A stretch of 64,000 nt of DNA from Patiriisocius marinus (GTDB lineage Bacteria > Bacteroidota > Bacteroidia > Flavobacteriales > Flavobacteriaceae): assembly GCF_008974325.1 (NCBI RefSeq), contig NZ_BKCG01000011.1, positions 23,735-87,734 of the forward strand, given 5' to 3'. Below, in pieces: positions 1 to 11,073 of this stretch. A model generated the notes under the pieces. That model was not told where the DNA came from, did no database searches, and worked only from the letters and a program-made list of their open reading frames with translations. A program made the position numbers and the translations under genes. Positions within the stretch are counted from its first letter, which is position 1. Every line of letters starts with the position of its first letter.

Positions 1-1378
1 CTGTGCTTGATAAGTTGTCAACAGTTTTGCAGGCGTGTAAAACAGTAGCGTGATCACGCTGTCCTATTTGTGAGCCAATGGATGCTAATGAAGCTTTTGT
101 AAACTTTTTAGCAAAGAACATTGCAAGTTGTCTAGCCTGTACAATATGGCGTTTTCTAGTTTTAGATTGAAGTGTTTCTACGTCCATTTGGAAATAGTCA
201 CTTACTACTTTTTGTATGTAATCTATTGATACTTCTCGTTTTGTATGTTTAACGTAATTGTCAACAATTTTCTTAGCGAGTTCAATAGTGATTTCTTTCT
301 TATTGAATGATGAGTGTGCAATTAATGATATAATTGCTCCTTCAAGTTCCCGAATATTTGTTTTAATATTATTCGCTAGAAACTCAACAATATCATCTGG
401 CATTTCAACTCCGTCACGGTATAGCTTATTTTTAATGATTGCAACTCTTGTTTCGTAATCTGGGTGATTTAATTCGGCAGATAATCCCCATTTAAAACGA
501 GATAATAAGCGTTGTTCAATATCAACCATATCTACAGGAGCCTTGTCACTTGTTAAGATAACTTGCTTTCCGTTTTGGTGTAAGTGGTTGAAGATGTGGA
601 AGAAAACGTCTTGTGTTCCTGCCTTCCCAGAAAGTAGTTGAATGTCGTCAACTATTAACACATCAATCACTTGATAGAAATGTATAAAGTCGTTACGGTT
701 ATTCTTCTTAACAGATTCACTATACTGTTGTACAAACTTTTCAGCTGAAATATATAGTACTGTTTTTTCTGGATATTTATCTTTTACATCAACACCAATG
801 GCGTGTGCTAAGTGAGTTTTTCCTAAACCAACTGCTCCAAAAATAAGTAGTGGGTTGAATGAAGTTCCTCCTGGTTTATTTGCTACTGCAATACCTGCAG
901 AACGTGCTAACCTGTTAGACTCTCCTTCTAGGAAACTTTCAAAATTATAATTTGGGTTAAGTTGAGACTCAATTTTTACATTGCGGATTCCTGGAATCAC
1001 GAATGGATTTTTAAGCTCCGGACTTTTATTTTTTAAAGGGACATCCACATTTTGTGATGCTTGCCTATTACTTCTGTTTGAACTAGGGATGCTTTCTGTA
1101 AATGGTTGTTTGTTACCATAGGTATTTTCCATACGGATAACATAGACCAATTTAGCAGATTCACCCAACTGTTTAGTTAAAGCAACTTTCAATAATTTTA
1201 CATAGTGTTCTTCAAGCCATTCGTAGAAAAATTTACTGGGAACTTGAATGCTTAATGCATTATCAGTGAGTTTAACTGCTTTGATGGGTTCAAACCATGT
1301 TTTAAATGCCTGTTCAGTAATATTGTCTTCAATAAATGAAAGACAATTGTTCCAAACGTTTACAGCAGTAGTACTCAT
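1..1378 (-). CDS. dnaA: Chromosomal replication initiator DnaA (C-terminal end missing at window edge)
   Basis: DnaA is the ATP-dependent initiator that binds DnaA boxes and opens the replication origin. Translating the minus strand gives an N-terminal region starting MSTTAVN, a AAA+ domain with the Walker A motif GAVGLGKTH (bases about 810-850), and, close to the window edge, the domain IV signature GQRDHATVLHA. The visible 459 codons are almost the full length for the family; only a short C-terminal tail is missing. The ATG is at 1376-1378. The next gene is divergent. I saw no cluster of canonical DnaA boxes in the upstream spacer. Identity is certain from the two signatures together. Confidence 0.97.
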   Translation of the reverse strand, partial: MSTTAVNVWNNCLSFIEDNITEQAFKTWFEPIKAVKLTDNALSIQVPSKFFYEWLEEHYVKLLKVALTKQLGESAKLVYVIRMENTYGNKQPFTESIPSSNRSNRQASQNVDVPLKNKSPELKNPFVIPGIRNVKIESQLNPNYNFESFLEGESNRLARSAGIAVANKPGGTSFNPLLIFGAVGLGKTHLAHAIGVDVKDKYPEKTVLYISAEKFVQQYSESVKKNNRNDFIHFYQVIDVLIVDDIQLLSGKAGTQDVFFHIFNHLHQNGKQVILTSDKAPVDMVDIEQRLLSRFKWGLSAELNHPDYETRVAIIKNKLYRDGVEMPDDIVEFLANNIKTNIRELEGAIISLIAHSSFNKKEITIELAKKIVDNYVKHTKREVSIDYIQKVVSDYFQMDVETLQSKTRKRHIVQARQLAMFFAKKFTKASLASIGSQIGQRDHATVLHACKTVDNLSST

Positions 1379-1587
1379 AGTTTAATAAAGGATATTTTGT
1401 TGGTTACTAAGTTGTGGTTGAGGGAGAAGAAAACGGATGTTTCTTTCGTGTTTTTCAACAGTACAAATATGTGAACAAATAAATGAAAAAAAAAGCTCCA
1501 TGGGTATTGAATTTCTAGTTTTTTTTTCGCATCATTAAATCAATTATAACTACCAACGTTTTTAACCCCTTTTTATTTGTTTATACT

Positions 1588-1986
1588 TTGAAAAAAACTC
1601 CTACACAAATTAGAGTGCGATATGCCGAAACTGATCAAATGGGCGTCGTTTATCACGGAAATTATGCACAATATCTAGAACAAGGTAGAACCGAATGGCT
1701 AAGAAACATGGGCTTTTCCTATAAATGGATGGAAGATAACGGTATTCATCTTCCTGTTATCAAACTTTCAATAAATTATAAAGCACCAGCTAAATATGAT
1801 GATGAACTAACAGTGTTTACGTCTCTTAGGAAAATTCCTACTTATCGAATTGAGTTTTGTTACGAAATATATAATCAAAACAATGAACTTTTAGTTACCG
1901 CAGATACAACACTTGTGTTCATAAATAGCGATACTAATAAGTTGATGAAAGCACCAAAATATCTTTTGGACAAATTAGTAGAGTAG
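1588..1986 (+). CDS. Acyl-CoA thioesterase, YbgC/4-hydroxybenzoyl-CoA thioesterase (hotdog) family
   Basis: This 132-residue single hotdog-fold protein should hydrolyse acyl-CoA thioesters in the cytoplasm. The family motif is visible at residues 15-26 as TDQMGVVYHGNY, with D16 the likely catalytic acid followed by YH. The length is normal for the family. The start is a TTG, because no in-frame ATG occurs before the catalytic motif and the residues after the TTG (KKTPTQIRVRYAE) match the usual first beta strand; a GTG at 1615 would shorten that strand. The TTG lies in a TTTATACTTTG context resembling a promoter box, so the transcript could be very short-leadered. It is divergent from dnaA and ends 17 bases from the convergent yigZ gene. 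Substrate is not predictable. Confidence 0.88.
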   Translation: MKKTPTQIRVRYAETDQMGVVYHGNYAQYLEQGRTEWLRNMGFSYKWMEDNGIHLPVIKLSINYKAPAKYDDELTVFTSLRKIPTYRIEFCYEIYNQNNELLVTADTTLVFINSDTNKLMKAPKYLLDKLVE

Positions 1987-2003
1987 TTTGTTGTTTAAAA
2001 ATA

Positions 2004-2615
2004 TTAGTCTAATTTTTTAATTCCCACTTTATATGTGTTTTCAAAGAGTGAAAATATTTTCTCAGCATCTTTTTGTCTTACTGAAATTTTAATCTCGCAA
2101 GAGAGTTCCATTTTTTGATTAATAATTTCTAAAGATTCATCTTTGATAATTCTCATTACAGTATTCATCTCTGGATATTCAAATTTCAGAAGAAATTCTT
2201 TGTCTATAGTTTTTTCTACAATTTTTGAAGCTTCTAATGCTAATTGAGCTGATGTTTTATAAGCTTGTATTAATCCGCCAACTCCTAGTTTAGTTCCGCC
2301 AAAGTATCGTACGGAAACAACCAATATATTTGTAACATTAAAAGCTTGTAGTTGACCATAAATAGGCATTCCTGCACTGTTGTTTGGTTCACCGTCATCA
2401 TTAGCCCGATAGGATTCGTATGATTTTCCTAATTGCCAAGCGTAGCAAAAGTGCCTCGCTGTATGATGCTGTTTTCTCAAAGCCTCAATGCACACTTTAA
2501 TTTCTTCTTCGTCAACAACAGGAAATGCATAGCCAAAAAACTTACTACCACGATCTTTAAATAGCGTTTCGGATGAAGCTTTGGTGATGGTTTTATAGGT
2601 GTCTTTAATTTCCAT
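2004..2615 (-). CDS. yigZ: YigZ/IMPACT family protein
   Basis: A 203-residue member of the YigZ/IMPACT family (UPF0029), with an N-terminal IMPACT domain (about residues 15-125) and a C-terminal alpha/beta domain. The family's conserved core is visible as HHTARHFCYAW (about residues 50-60) followed by DDGEPNNSAGMPI and RYFGGTKLGVGGL. The molecular role is not firmly established; the eukaryotic relative IMPACT affects translational control. It is the last gene of a tight operon: its ATG shares one base with the stop codon of the upstream transporter gene. The assignment to the family is secure, the function is not. Confidence 0.9.
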   Translation of the reverse strand: MEIKDTYKTITKASSETLFKDRGSKFFGYAFPVVDEEEIKVCIEALRKQHHTARHFCYAWQLGKSYESYRANDDGEPNNSAGMPIYGQLQAFNVTNILVVSVRYFGGTKLGVGGLIQAYKTSAQLALEASKIVEKTIDKEFLLKFEYPEMNTVMRIIKDESLEIINQKMELSCEIKISVRQKDAEKIFSLFENTYKVGIKKLD

Positions 2616-3490
2616 TATATTAGAGATGAAACGGTGACTAGAAAAATACTAATTATAGCAAGAAAAATACCCAGCCAGTTCTTTAATAATAACTTTTCAT
2701 TAAATAGGAGAATTCCAACAATTGTTGATAATAGTACAATAGCGACATTGTTAACGGTAAAAATACCTGAACTATCCATTAAATCTGACTGAAGTGCTTT
2801 TACTAAAAAGTATATCGAAAAATAGTTAGGAACGCCTAAGCAAATTCCTGCAATTACGTTTTTTATTTCAAATTTAAATGATCCTTTTGCAAGTTGAATT
2901 CCAATTAGAATAAAACCAATAACTGCTGCGGCGCTAAAAATTACACTTGAGAATAAAGGTACTTCTTGAGCGGGCACAAAAGCATTTTCTAGATATTTTA
3001 ATGAGGTATCAATAATTCCACTTCCTAAAAATACAAGTAATGGTAATATTAAATTGCTAGCTTGTATAGTAATGCCAGATTCTTTTTTTATAGAGGCAAG
3101 ATACACAGCAATTAATGCGGTAATTATACCTATACCTTTATATATATCTAGTGACTCATTGTAATAAAGTAGCCCAAAAACAATGGGTATAACAACACTC
3201 ATTTTAGTCGCTACAGATACCACAGCAAGACCGCTACGCTGAGTTGTTCTTGCCATTAAATTAAATACAATAATAAACAATACCCCTAAACCGAGGGTGT
3301 AATAAAACCAAGGGCGGTTTGGTATTGATGATAGTGAAATGGTGCCTTTAAATGCGATTATTCCAGATATGCAAGCTACAACATAGTTGATAACTATAGC
3401 ATGGAGCGTGTTGACTTTGAATCTATTGAAAAGTTTAAATATTACAAAAATGAAAGTAGATGCTAGAATACTAAATAGTAAGTACATCAT
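2615..3490 (-). CDS. EamA/DMT-family membrane transporter
   Basis: A 291-residue integral membrane protein with about ten hydrophobic segments arranged as two five-helix halves, typical of EamA (drug/metabolite transporter) carriers. The second half begins near residue 148. The substrate cannot be inferred from sequence. It is the middle gene of a minus-strand operon: its start overlaps the ribD stop by four bases and its stop overlaps the yigZ start by one. Co-transcription with ribD hints at, but does not show, a link to riboflavin or a pathway intermediate. Family call confident, substrate unknown. Confidence 0.82.
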   Translation of the reverse strand: MMYLLFSILASTFIFVIFKLFNRFKVNTLHAIVINYVVACISGIIAFKGTISLSSIPNRPWFYYTLGLGVLFIIVFNLMARTTQRSGLAVVSVATKMSVVIPIVFGLLYYNESLDIYKGIGIITALIAVYLASIKKESGITIQASNLILPLLVFLGSGIIDTSLKYLENAFVPAQEVPLFSSVIFSAAAVIGFILIGIQLAKGSFKFEIKNVIAGICLGVPNYFSIYFLVKALQSDLMDSSGIFTVNNVAIVLLSTIVGILLFNEKLLLKNWLGIFLAIISIFLVTVSSLI

Positions 3491-4548
3491 AGGTTTTTAT
3501 TTTTATAAAGAAATAGTGTGTCATTTTTTATACCTTGAGACTCATCGTGAATTTTGTTTAGAAGTGGAGCTTTAATTCCATTTTCAAAATTTGAAATACC
3601 TTTAAAAACCAAGGCTTCATCCCAAAGATTTAAATCGATAAATGATTGAAGTGTTTGACTTCCTCCTTCAATTATTATACTCTGAATTCCTTTTTTATGA
3701 GCTTCTTTAAGTATTTGTGGGATAAGATTCTCTGAAAAATCTATAGTACAGTGTTCAATAAAATTAGTTGTACTAGCTTCTTTTTCTGTAAAAACAATTG
3801 TGGGTGCTTGGTCATTAAACACGTGAGCGTTACTAGGTATTTTAAGAGTTTTGTCTATTACAATTCTAATAGGGTTAGAGCCCTTCCAGTCTCTTGTGGT
3901 AAGCGTAGGGTTGTCGTCAATTGCTGTATTTGTTCCTATAAGTATAGCTTGTTCTTGAGCGCGAAGTTTATGAACCCATTGTCTAGAATACTCGTTTGTA
4001 ATCCAAACAGGTTTCTTGTTATTTCGTTCTATTGGAGCGATGAAGCCATTTGCAGTTTCAGCCCATTTAAGAAATATATAAGGCCTTTTTTTATTCTGAA
4101 ATGTAAAAAATCGTTTGTTTAGCGCTTCGCATTCTTCTTCAAGAATGCCAATAGTTACAGTGTGCCCCGCTTCAAATAGTTTTTTGATTCCTCTTCCAGC
4201 AACTTGTGGGTTAGGATCTGTACAGCCTATTACAACATTTTTAATTCCTTCGCTAATAATTAAATCGACACAAGGTGGCGTTTTTCCGAAATGGCTGCAA
4301 GGTTCTAGGCAAACGTATATTGTTGCATTGCTTAAAATTTCAGAAGCTAGATCGCCATAAGTGTTTTTTACATTCTGTATTGCATGAACTTCGGCGTGTG
4401 GTGTGCCGGCTTTCCTGTGCCAGCCTTCACCAATGATTTTACCTTCGTGAACAATTACACTTCCTACTAAAGGATTAGGATAGGTGGTGCCTAAGCCATT
4501 TTTGGCTAAAGCAATACAACGAGACATATAGAATTTATGGCTTTTCAC
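3487..4548 (-). CDS. ribD: Bifunctional riboflavin biosynthesis deaminase/reductase RibD
   Basis: RibD catalyses two steps of riboflavin synthesis: deamination of the diaminopyrimidine intermediate and NADPH-dependent reduction of its ribosyl group. The N-terminal deaminase domain (about 1-145) carries the zinc motif HAEVHA (H51, E53) and the paired cysteines of PCSHFGKTPPC (C84, C93). The C-terminal reductase domain (about 150-353) includes GSNPIRIVIDKTL and IIIEGGSQTL. At 353 residues it is full length. It is first in the operon with the EamA transporter and yigZ. The other riboflavin genes are not in this window. No FMN riboswitch is evident in the short spacer upstream. Confidence 0.95.
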   Translation of the reverse strand: MKSHKFYMSRCIALAKNGLGTTYPNPLVGSVIVHEGKIIGEGWHRKAGTPHAEVHAIQNVKNTYGDLASEILSNATIYVCLEPCSHFGKTPPCVDLIISEGIKNVVIGCTDPNPQVAGRGIKKLFEAGHTVTIGILEEECEALNKRFFTFQNKKRPYIFLKWAETANGFIAPIERNNKKPVWITNEYSRQWVHKLRAQEQAILIGTNTAIDDNPTLTTRDWKGSNPIRIVIDKTLKIPSNAHVFNDQAPTIVFTEKEASTTNFIEHCTIDFSENLIPQILKEAHKKGIQSIIIEGGSQTLQSFIDLNLWDEALVFKGISNFENGIKAPLLNKIHDESQGIKNDTLFLYKNKNL

Positions 4549-4638
4549 AAACTCAAAAATACAGCTTATCTTTTAAGTATTTTGGTCTTGTAAAATTGAT
4601 TTACTTTGTATTTCTAAAAAATAAATAATTTAGCTAAT

Positions 4639-5121
4639 ATGCCTATAAAAATTAGACCTATCGAAAAGCGTGACAATCAACAAATTGCCGCAGTTATTAG
4701 GAAAGTGCTAATAGATTTGGGAGTGCCAAAGGTAGGGACGGCTTATGCAGACAACTCGCTAGATTGTATGTTTGAAACTTATGATAATGATAAAGCGGCA
4801 TATTTTGTAGTTGATTTAGAGGGAAAAATTATAGGAGGTGCTGGAGTTGCTCAGCTTGAAAATTATGATGGAAATGTATGCGAATTACAGAAGATGTATT
4901 TTTTAGAAGAAGCACGAGGTAAAGGTTTGGGAGCTGAAATGATGGCAATTTGTTTAAATAAGGCAGTTCAGTTTAAGTTCGAAAAATGTTATTTAGAAAC
5001 AATGACATATATGAAAGATGCTCAAAAACTCTATAAAAAAGTAGGCTTTGAATATCTTAATGGTCCATTGGGTGATACGGGGCATTTTTCATGTCCAGTT
5101 CAAATGCTTAAAACATTATAA
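4639..5121 (+). CDS. GNAT family N-acetyltransferase
   Basis: A 160-residue GCN5-related acetyltransferase. The acetyl-CoA binding motif A appears as ARGKGLGAEMM near residue 94, with the preceding beta strand LQKMYFLEE and the later strand KCYLETM typical of the fold; the end of the fold reads KLYKKVGFEYL. The substrate is unknown. It heads an operon: its TAA shares its last base with the ATG of prmC, which in turn is three bases from the LOG gene. Pairing with prmC is suggestive of a protein-modification role but is not proof. Confidence 0.86.
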   Translation: MPIKIRPIEKRDNQQIAAVIRKVLIDLGVPKVGTAYADNSLDCMFETYDNDKAAYFVVDLEGKIIGGAGVAQLENYDGNVCELQKMYFLEEARGKGLGAEMMAICLNKAVQFKFEKCYLETMTYMKDAQKLYKKVGFEYLNGPLGDTGHFSCPVQMLKTL

Positions 5122-5972
5122 TGACTTTTAAAGACCAGCGTTTGGCTTTCGCCGAAATATTAAAGGAAGACTATCCGCCAGAAGAAATTAATTCGTTTTT
5201 CTATATTCTTACGGAACATTATTTTCATTTAAATAGATTTGAAACACATCAAAAAGATGATGCGATATTTCCTAAAGAGAAAGAGCTTCAGTTTTCTGAA
5301 ATTTTAAAAAGATTAAAAGAACAAGAGCCTATACAATATATAATAGGTGAAACTGAGTTTTTTGGTCTTCCGTTTAAAGTAACGAAAGACACTTTGATTC
5401 CAAGACCGGAAACGGAAGAGCTTGTTGAGCTTGTAATAACTGAGTTTAGGGAGTCTACAACTTCTTTAAAGTTGTTAGATATTGGAACTGGTTCGGGATG
5501 TATAGCGATTTCATTGGCTAAAAATTTATCTAATGCTATAGTTTCGGCAATTGATATTTCAGAAGAAGCTTTGAAAATTGCGAAAGAGAACGCGCAATTA
5601 AATAATGTTAGTGTTGAGTTTATTAAATCAGATATTTTACAAACCTCTCGGTTAGAAGAGTCGTATGACATTATTGTTTCAAATCCACCCTATGTTCGTG
5701 ATTTAGAAAAGAAATTAATGCAACCTAATGTGTTAGATTTTGAGCCTGAAGGTGCTTTATTTGTTAGAGATGATAATCCGTTGATTTTCTATCGAAGCAT
5801 TGCGATTCTAGCTAAAAATTCTTTGAAGCCAAATGGTTTGTTAGTTTTTGAAATTAATGAATATCTAGCTCTTGAGATGACGCAGATGTTAACTGATTTA
5901 GGCTTTACGTTTATATTGACTAAGAAAGATATTTTTGGGAAGGATCGAATAATACAATGTAATTTTAAATAG
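5121..5972 (+). CDS. prmC: Peptide chain release factor N5-glutamine methyltransferase PrmC
   Basis: PrmC methylates the glutamine of the GGQ motif in release factors RF1 and RF2, using S-adenosylmethionine. The 283-residue protein has the N-terminal helical substrate-binding domain (about 1-80), the linker PRPETEELV (94-102), SAM motif I as DIGTGSG (120-126) and the diagnostic NPPY motif at 188-191. Length is normal. It overlaps the preceding acetyltransferase stop by one base and is followed after three bases by the LOG-family gene, so the three are probably one transcript. The call is secure on motif and length. Confidence 0.95.
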   Translation: MTFKDQRLAFAEILKEDYPPEEINSFFYILTEHYFHLNRFETHQKDDAIFPKEKELQFSEILKRLKEQEPIQYIIGETEFFGLPFKVTKDTLIPRPETEELVELVITEFRESTTSLKLLDIGTGSGCIAISLAKNLSNAIVSAIDISEEALKIAKENAQLNNVSVEFIKSDILQTSRLEESYDIIVSNPPYVRDLEKKLMQPNVLDFEPEGALFVRDDNPLIFYRSIAILAKNSLKPNGLLVFEINEYLALEMTQMLTDLGFTFILTKKDIFGKDRIIQCNFK

Positions 5973-5975
5973 CTT

Positions 5976-6548
5976 ATGAGTACACTAAAGTATATATGCG
6001 TTTTTTGTGGTAGTAGTGATGGGAAGGACCCTTTAATAACGAGAGCTGCAATAGAGTTAGGTAGAGCGATGGTATCTCACAATATGCATTTAGTGTATGG
6101 AGGAGCAAAAATAGGAGTGATGGGTACAATCGCTCAAACTGTTATTGACGGTGGTCAAGATGTGATAGGAATAATACCTTCGTTTTTAAAAAGTAAAGAA
6201 GTATTGCATCCTAATTTAACGGAAATTCATACCACTAAAAATATGAATGATCGTAAACTTCAAATGCTTGAAAAGAGTGACGGATTTATTACGCTTCCTG
6301 GTGGTTTTGGTACTTTGGAAGAACTTTTTGAAATTGCTACAGGACTTCAGTTAGGACAACACAAAAAACCTATTGGCTTGCTTAATATAAATGGATTTTA
6401 CGATGAGCTTTTGGCTTCATTACAGAAAATGGTTCGATTGGGTTTTGTGAAACAGCATAATTTAGATTTAATGTTAGTAGACACTACGGTTGAAGGTCTT
6501 CTTGCTAAAATGCATGATTTTGAAGCTCCTGATGAGGTGCTTTGGTAG
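5976..6548 (+). CDS. LOG family protein (cytokinin riboside 5'-monophosphate phosphoribohydrolase-like)
   Basis: A 190-residue Rossmann-fold protein of the TIGR00730/LOG family, which in characterised members cleaves ribose phosphate from nucleoside 5'-monophosphates. The family signature PGGFGTLEE is at residues 108-116 and the upstream motif YGGAKIGVMG at 41-50. The substrate in flavobacteria is not established; older annotation calls these putative lysine decarboxylases, which is incorrect for this motif. It is the last gene of the acetyltransferase-prmC-LOG group. Confidence 0.9.
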   Translation: MSTLKYICVFCGSSDGKDPLITRAAIELGRAMVSHNMHLVYGGAKIGVMGTIAQTVIDGGQDVIGIIPSFLKSKEVLHPNLTEIHTTKNMNDRKLQMLEKSDGFITLPGGFGTLEELFEIATGLQLGQHKKPIGLLNINGFYDELLASLQKMVRLGFVKQHNLDLMLVDTTVEGLLAKMHDFEAPDEVLW

Positions 6549-6690
6549 ACATTAAAGAAAGTTTATTCTGTTTATCTGTTTTTTTAGCGCATTAATCGAA
6601 TGCTAATGTGTTGATGTATAAATAATTAACGTTTCGTTAAGTTTTACTGCTTTATTTGTTAGATTTACTATCTAACTTTAGAATAATAGT

Positions 6691-7392
6691 ATGAAATCAT
6701 TAAAAAAGTATTTCGCTGAGGGCTTAGGTACCTTTGCGTTAGTGTTATTTGGTTGTGGTGCTGCTACAATAGCAAGCGTTTCTCAATCTGGCCCAGAGGG
6801 TATAGGTTTGCTTGGTATTTCTCTTGCATTTGGTTTGTCTGTGGTGGTAATGGCATATACAATTGGTCCTATTTCTGGATGTCACATTAACCCTGCAATA
6901 TCTATAGCTATGCTTGCCGCAGGGAAATTAAGTGTTAAAGATACTGTAGGTTACGTTATAGCTCAGTGTATAGGTGCTATTATAGCGGCTGCTGTTTTGT
7001 ATCTTCTCGCAAGTGGAAGTGCTGGATTTAGTATGCCTGAATGGGGACTGGGTAGTAATGGTTGGGGAGATGGATATCTAGGTGAGTATAATATGACATC
7101 GGCATTAGTGGCTGAATTTGTTTTTACTTTTTTATTCTTGTTAGTAATTTTTGGAACTACTGCTAAAAATGCTTCGCCAGCAATGGCAGGATTGGCAATA
7201 GGTATTTCATTAGCGTTAATACATATGGTGGCAATCCCAATAACAGGAACGTCTGTAAATCCAGCACGTAGTTTAGGGCCAGCTTTATTTGCGGGTGGTG
7301 CAGCTATGAGCCAGTTATGGTTGTTCATTGTAGCTCCTATTGCTGGTGGATTGTGTGCAGCATTAGTTCGTAATGTGTTTTTAGATGATTAA
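6691..7392 (+). CDS. aqpZ: Aquaporin Z-type MIP channel
   Basis: A 233-residue inner-membrane channel of the major intrinsic protein family. Six transmembrane helices and the two half-helix NPA boxes are visible: GCHINPAIS (NPA 67-69) and TSVNPARSLGP (NPA 190-192, R193). The residue after the selectivity-filter arginine is serine, not the aspartate typical of glycerol facilitators, and H178 sits where water-selective aquaporins have histidine, so a water channel is favoured. A near-match promoter box (TAACTTTA) lies about 12 bases before the ATG. A strong terminator follows. It appears to be transcribed alone. Confidence 0.92.
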   Translation: MKSLKKYFAEGLGTFALVLFGCGAATIASVSQSGPEGIGLLGISLAFGLSVVVMAYTIGPISGCHINPAISIAMLAAGKLSVKDTVGYVIAQCIGAIIAAAVLYLLASGSAGFSMPEWGLGSNGWGDGYLGEYNMTSALVAEFVFTFLFLLVIFGTTAKNASPAMAGLAIGISLALIHMVAIPITGTSVNPARSLGPALFAGGAAMSQLWLFIVAPIAGGLCAALVRNVFLDD

Positions 7393-7415
7393 AACCTGTT
7401 CATAAATATCTTAGT

Positions 7416-9507
<2,092 letters not shown>

Positions 9508-9519
9508 TGGCTAAACGGC

Positions 9520-9527
9520 TATTTTTG
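9520..9527 (+). promoter_or_regulatory. Bacteroidota -7 box (TATTTTTG) before the DUF6913-like gene
   Basis: Exact TAnnTTTG match located 20 bases before the ATG of the following gene and just after the ligA stop, implying a short leader and transcription of that gene and dapA independent of ligA. Confidence 0.6.
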
Positions 9528-9546
9528 CAATACTTTATCTTTCTAT

Positions 9547-10062
9547 ATGTTTAAAAAATTACAGCGTAAAAAATTTGAAAAACGTATTGGGCGAGCTCTT
9601 GAAAATAGAGATCGTTCTGGAGTGAACAACAAAGTGAATACTATTGGAGTTGTATTTAATGGCGATGAGATTAAAGATCTTTCTTTTTTTAGACCAATGA
9701 TTTCGGCACTTAATATTTCCGAAGAAAACGTTTCATTTTTAGGGCTTGTAACATTTGATAAGAAACAACCGTCTTTGCCTAAACATTTGTGCACGAAAAA
9801 AGATTTTTCGTGGTCTGGCGAATTAAAAGGTGAGTTTTTAAAGGAATTTGTTGCAAATGATTTTGATGTGCTTGTGGCGTATTATAACAATGAGAGTCAG
9901 TATTTAGATTTTATTGCTGCCGAAAGTAAAGCGTTGTTTAAAGTGGGGTGTGTTGAGGAAGATGAACGATTGTTTGATTTGATCCTCGCTGAGAAAACAA
10001 AAAATAAAATTGGCTTTAATGCTGAATTAATAAAATACTTGAAAATTTTAGGAAAATTGTAA
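9547..10062 (+). CDS. Conserved flavobacterial protein, DUF6913-like
   Basis: A 171-residue cytoplasmic protein with no signal peptide or membrane segment. It has a very basic N terminus (KKLQRKKFEKR) and alternating strands and helices further on; I do not see a catalytic motif. It resembles the small proteins (DUF6913) that sit directly before dapA in flavobacteria, but that recognition is from family context, not from a diagnostic motif. It lies three bases before dapA and is probably co-transcribed with it. No function can be assigned. Confidence 0.65.
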   Translation: MFKKLQRKKFEKRIGRALENRDRSGVNNKVNTIGVVFNGDEIKDLSFFRPMISALNISEENVSFLGLVTFDKKQPSLPKHLCTKKDFSWSGELKGEFLKEFVANDFDVLVAYYNNESQYLDFIAAESKALFKVGCVEEDERLFDLILAEKTKNKIGFNAELIKYLKILGKL

Positions 10063-10065
10063 AAT

Positions 10066-10941
10066 ATGAAAGAGTTAATAGGAACAGGAGTTGCTTTAGT
10101 TACACCTTTTAATCCAGATTTTTCTGTTGATATTGAAGGGCTAAAAAAAGTTGTTAATTATCAGATTGATAACGGAATTGATTATTTAGTTGTTTTAGGA
10201 ACGACCGGGGAAAGTGTAACGCTTTCTAAACAGGAAAAGCAATTAGTTATTGACACTGTGGTAGAGGCTAATGCATCAAGATTGCCTTTGGTTTTGGGAA
10301 TTGGAGGTAATAACACAACGGCTGTGGTTGAAGAGGTTAAGGCAACAGATTTGTCTGCTTTTACAGCAATATTGTCTGTTTCGCCAATGTATAATAAGCC
10401 TACTCAAGAAGGAATTTATCAGCATTTTGCTGCAATCGCAAAAGCATCTTTGAAGCCAATAATTTTATACAATGTTCCAGGAAGGACTGCGAGTAATATG
10501 CTTCCTGAAACAGTTGCTAGACTAGCGGTAGATTTTGATAATGTAGTTGCTGTTAAAGAAGCTGCTGGAGATATAGTTCAGGCTATGAAAATGATTGATT
10601 TAACCCCTAAAGATTTTTTAGTTATTAGTGGAGATGATATGATAACATTGCCAATGGTACTTGCTGGTGGGGCAGGTGTGATATCGGTTATTGGTGAAGG
10701 ATTCCCAGCTGAATTTTCACAGATGGTAACATTTGGTTTAAAAAGGGAAGTGGAAAAGGCGTACGAATTACATTATTCAATTGCTCCGGCGATAGATTAC
10801 ATTTTTGCTGAAGGTAATCCTGCGGGAATTAAAGAAGTGCTAAAGTTGAAAGGCATTTGTGATGCTACGGTTCGATTACCATTGGTTTCAGTGAGTAATC
10901 ATTTGTCTGAAAGCATTCAGCGATTTATCGATAGTCTTTAG
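10066..10941 (+). CDS. dapA: 4-hydroxy-tetrahydrodipicolinate synthase DapA
   Basis: DapA condenses pyruvate with aspartate semialdehyde, the first committed step to diaminopimelate and lysine. The 291-residue TIM-barrel protein shows the pyruvate-binding GTTGES (45-50), the catalytic tyrosine in YNVPGRT (Y135) and the Schiff-base lysine in AVKEAAGD (K164). Length is normal. It follows the DUF6913-like gene by three bases. DapA belongs to a superfamily with other aldolases, but the GTTGES and YNVPGRT motifs favour DapA. Confidence 0.94.
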   Translation: MKELIGTGVALVTPFNPDFSVDIEGLKKVVNYQIDNGIDYLVVLGTTGESVTLSKQEKQLVIDTVVEANASRLPLVLGIGGNNTTAVVEEVKATDLSAFTAILSVSPMYNKPTQEGIYQHFAAIAKASLKPIILYNVPGRTASNMLPETVARLAVDFDNVVAVKEAAGDIVQAMKMIDLTPKDFLVISGDDMITLPMVLAGGAGVISVIGEGFPAEFSQMVTFGLKREVEKAYELHYSIAPAIDYIFAEGNPAGIKEVLKLKGICDATVRLPLVSVSNHLSESIQRFIDSL

Positions 10942-11046
10942 TAGTTAAAGAGCTTAATTATGGGAACTTAAAAATGAGTTCTATAAAACGTGCTTAGCCC
11001 AATAATACAGTATAATAATAAGTTTTTTTAGTAATGCAAAAATGAT

Positions 11047-11054
11047 TATTTTTG
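11047..11054 (+). promoter_or_regulatory. Bacteroidota -7 box (TATTTTTG) for the bamD operon
   Basis: Exact TAnnTTTG match 19 bases before the bamD ATG. It probably drives bamD-rpoZ-coaBC and the genes after them, since no terminator is visible until after fabI. Confidence 0.6.
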
Positions 11055-11073
11055 CCCTCTGTTTTTAAAAAAT

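Noticed and set aside
258..458. 66-codon plus-strand frame near the left edge
   Set aside because: Antisense to dnaA, which is certain from its Walker A and domain IV signatures.
1379..1587. Replication origin next to dnaA
   Set aside because: I looked for clustered DnaA boxes of the TTATNCACA type and an AT-rich unwinding region with repeats; neither is convincing, and dnaA is often not at the origin in this phylum.
4549..4638. FMN riboswitch before ribD
   Set aside because: The spacer is only 90 bases and lacks the conserved FMN element sequences.
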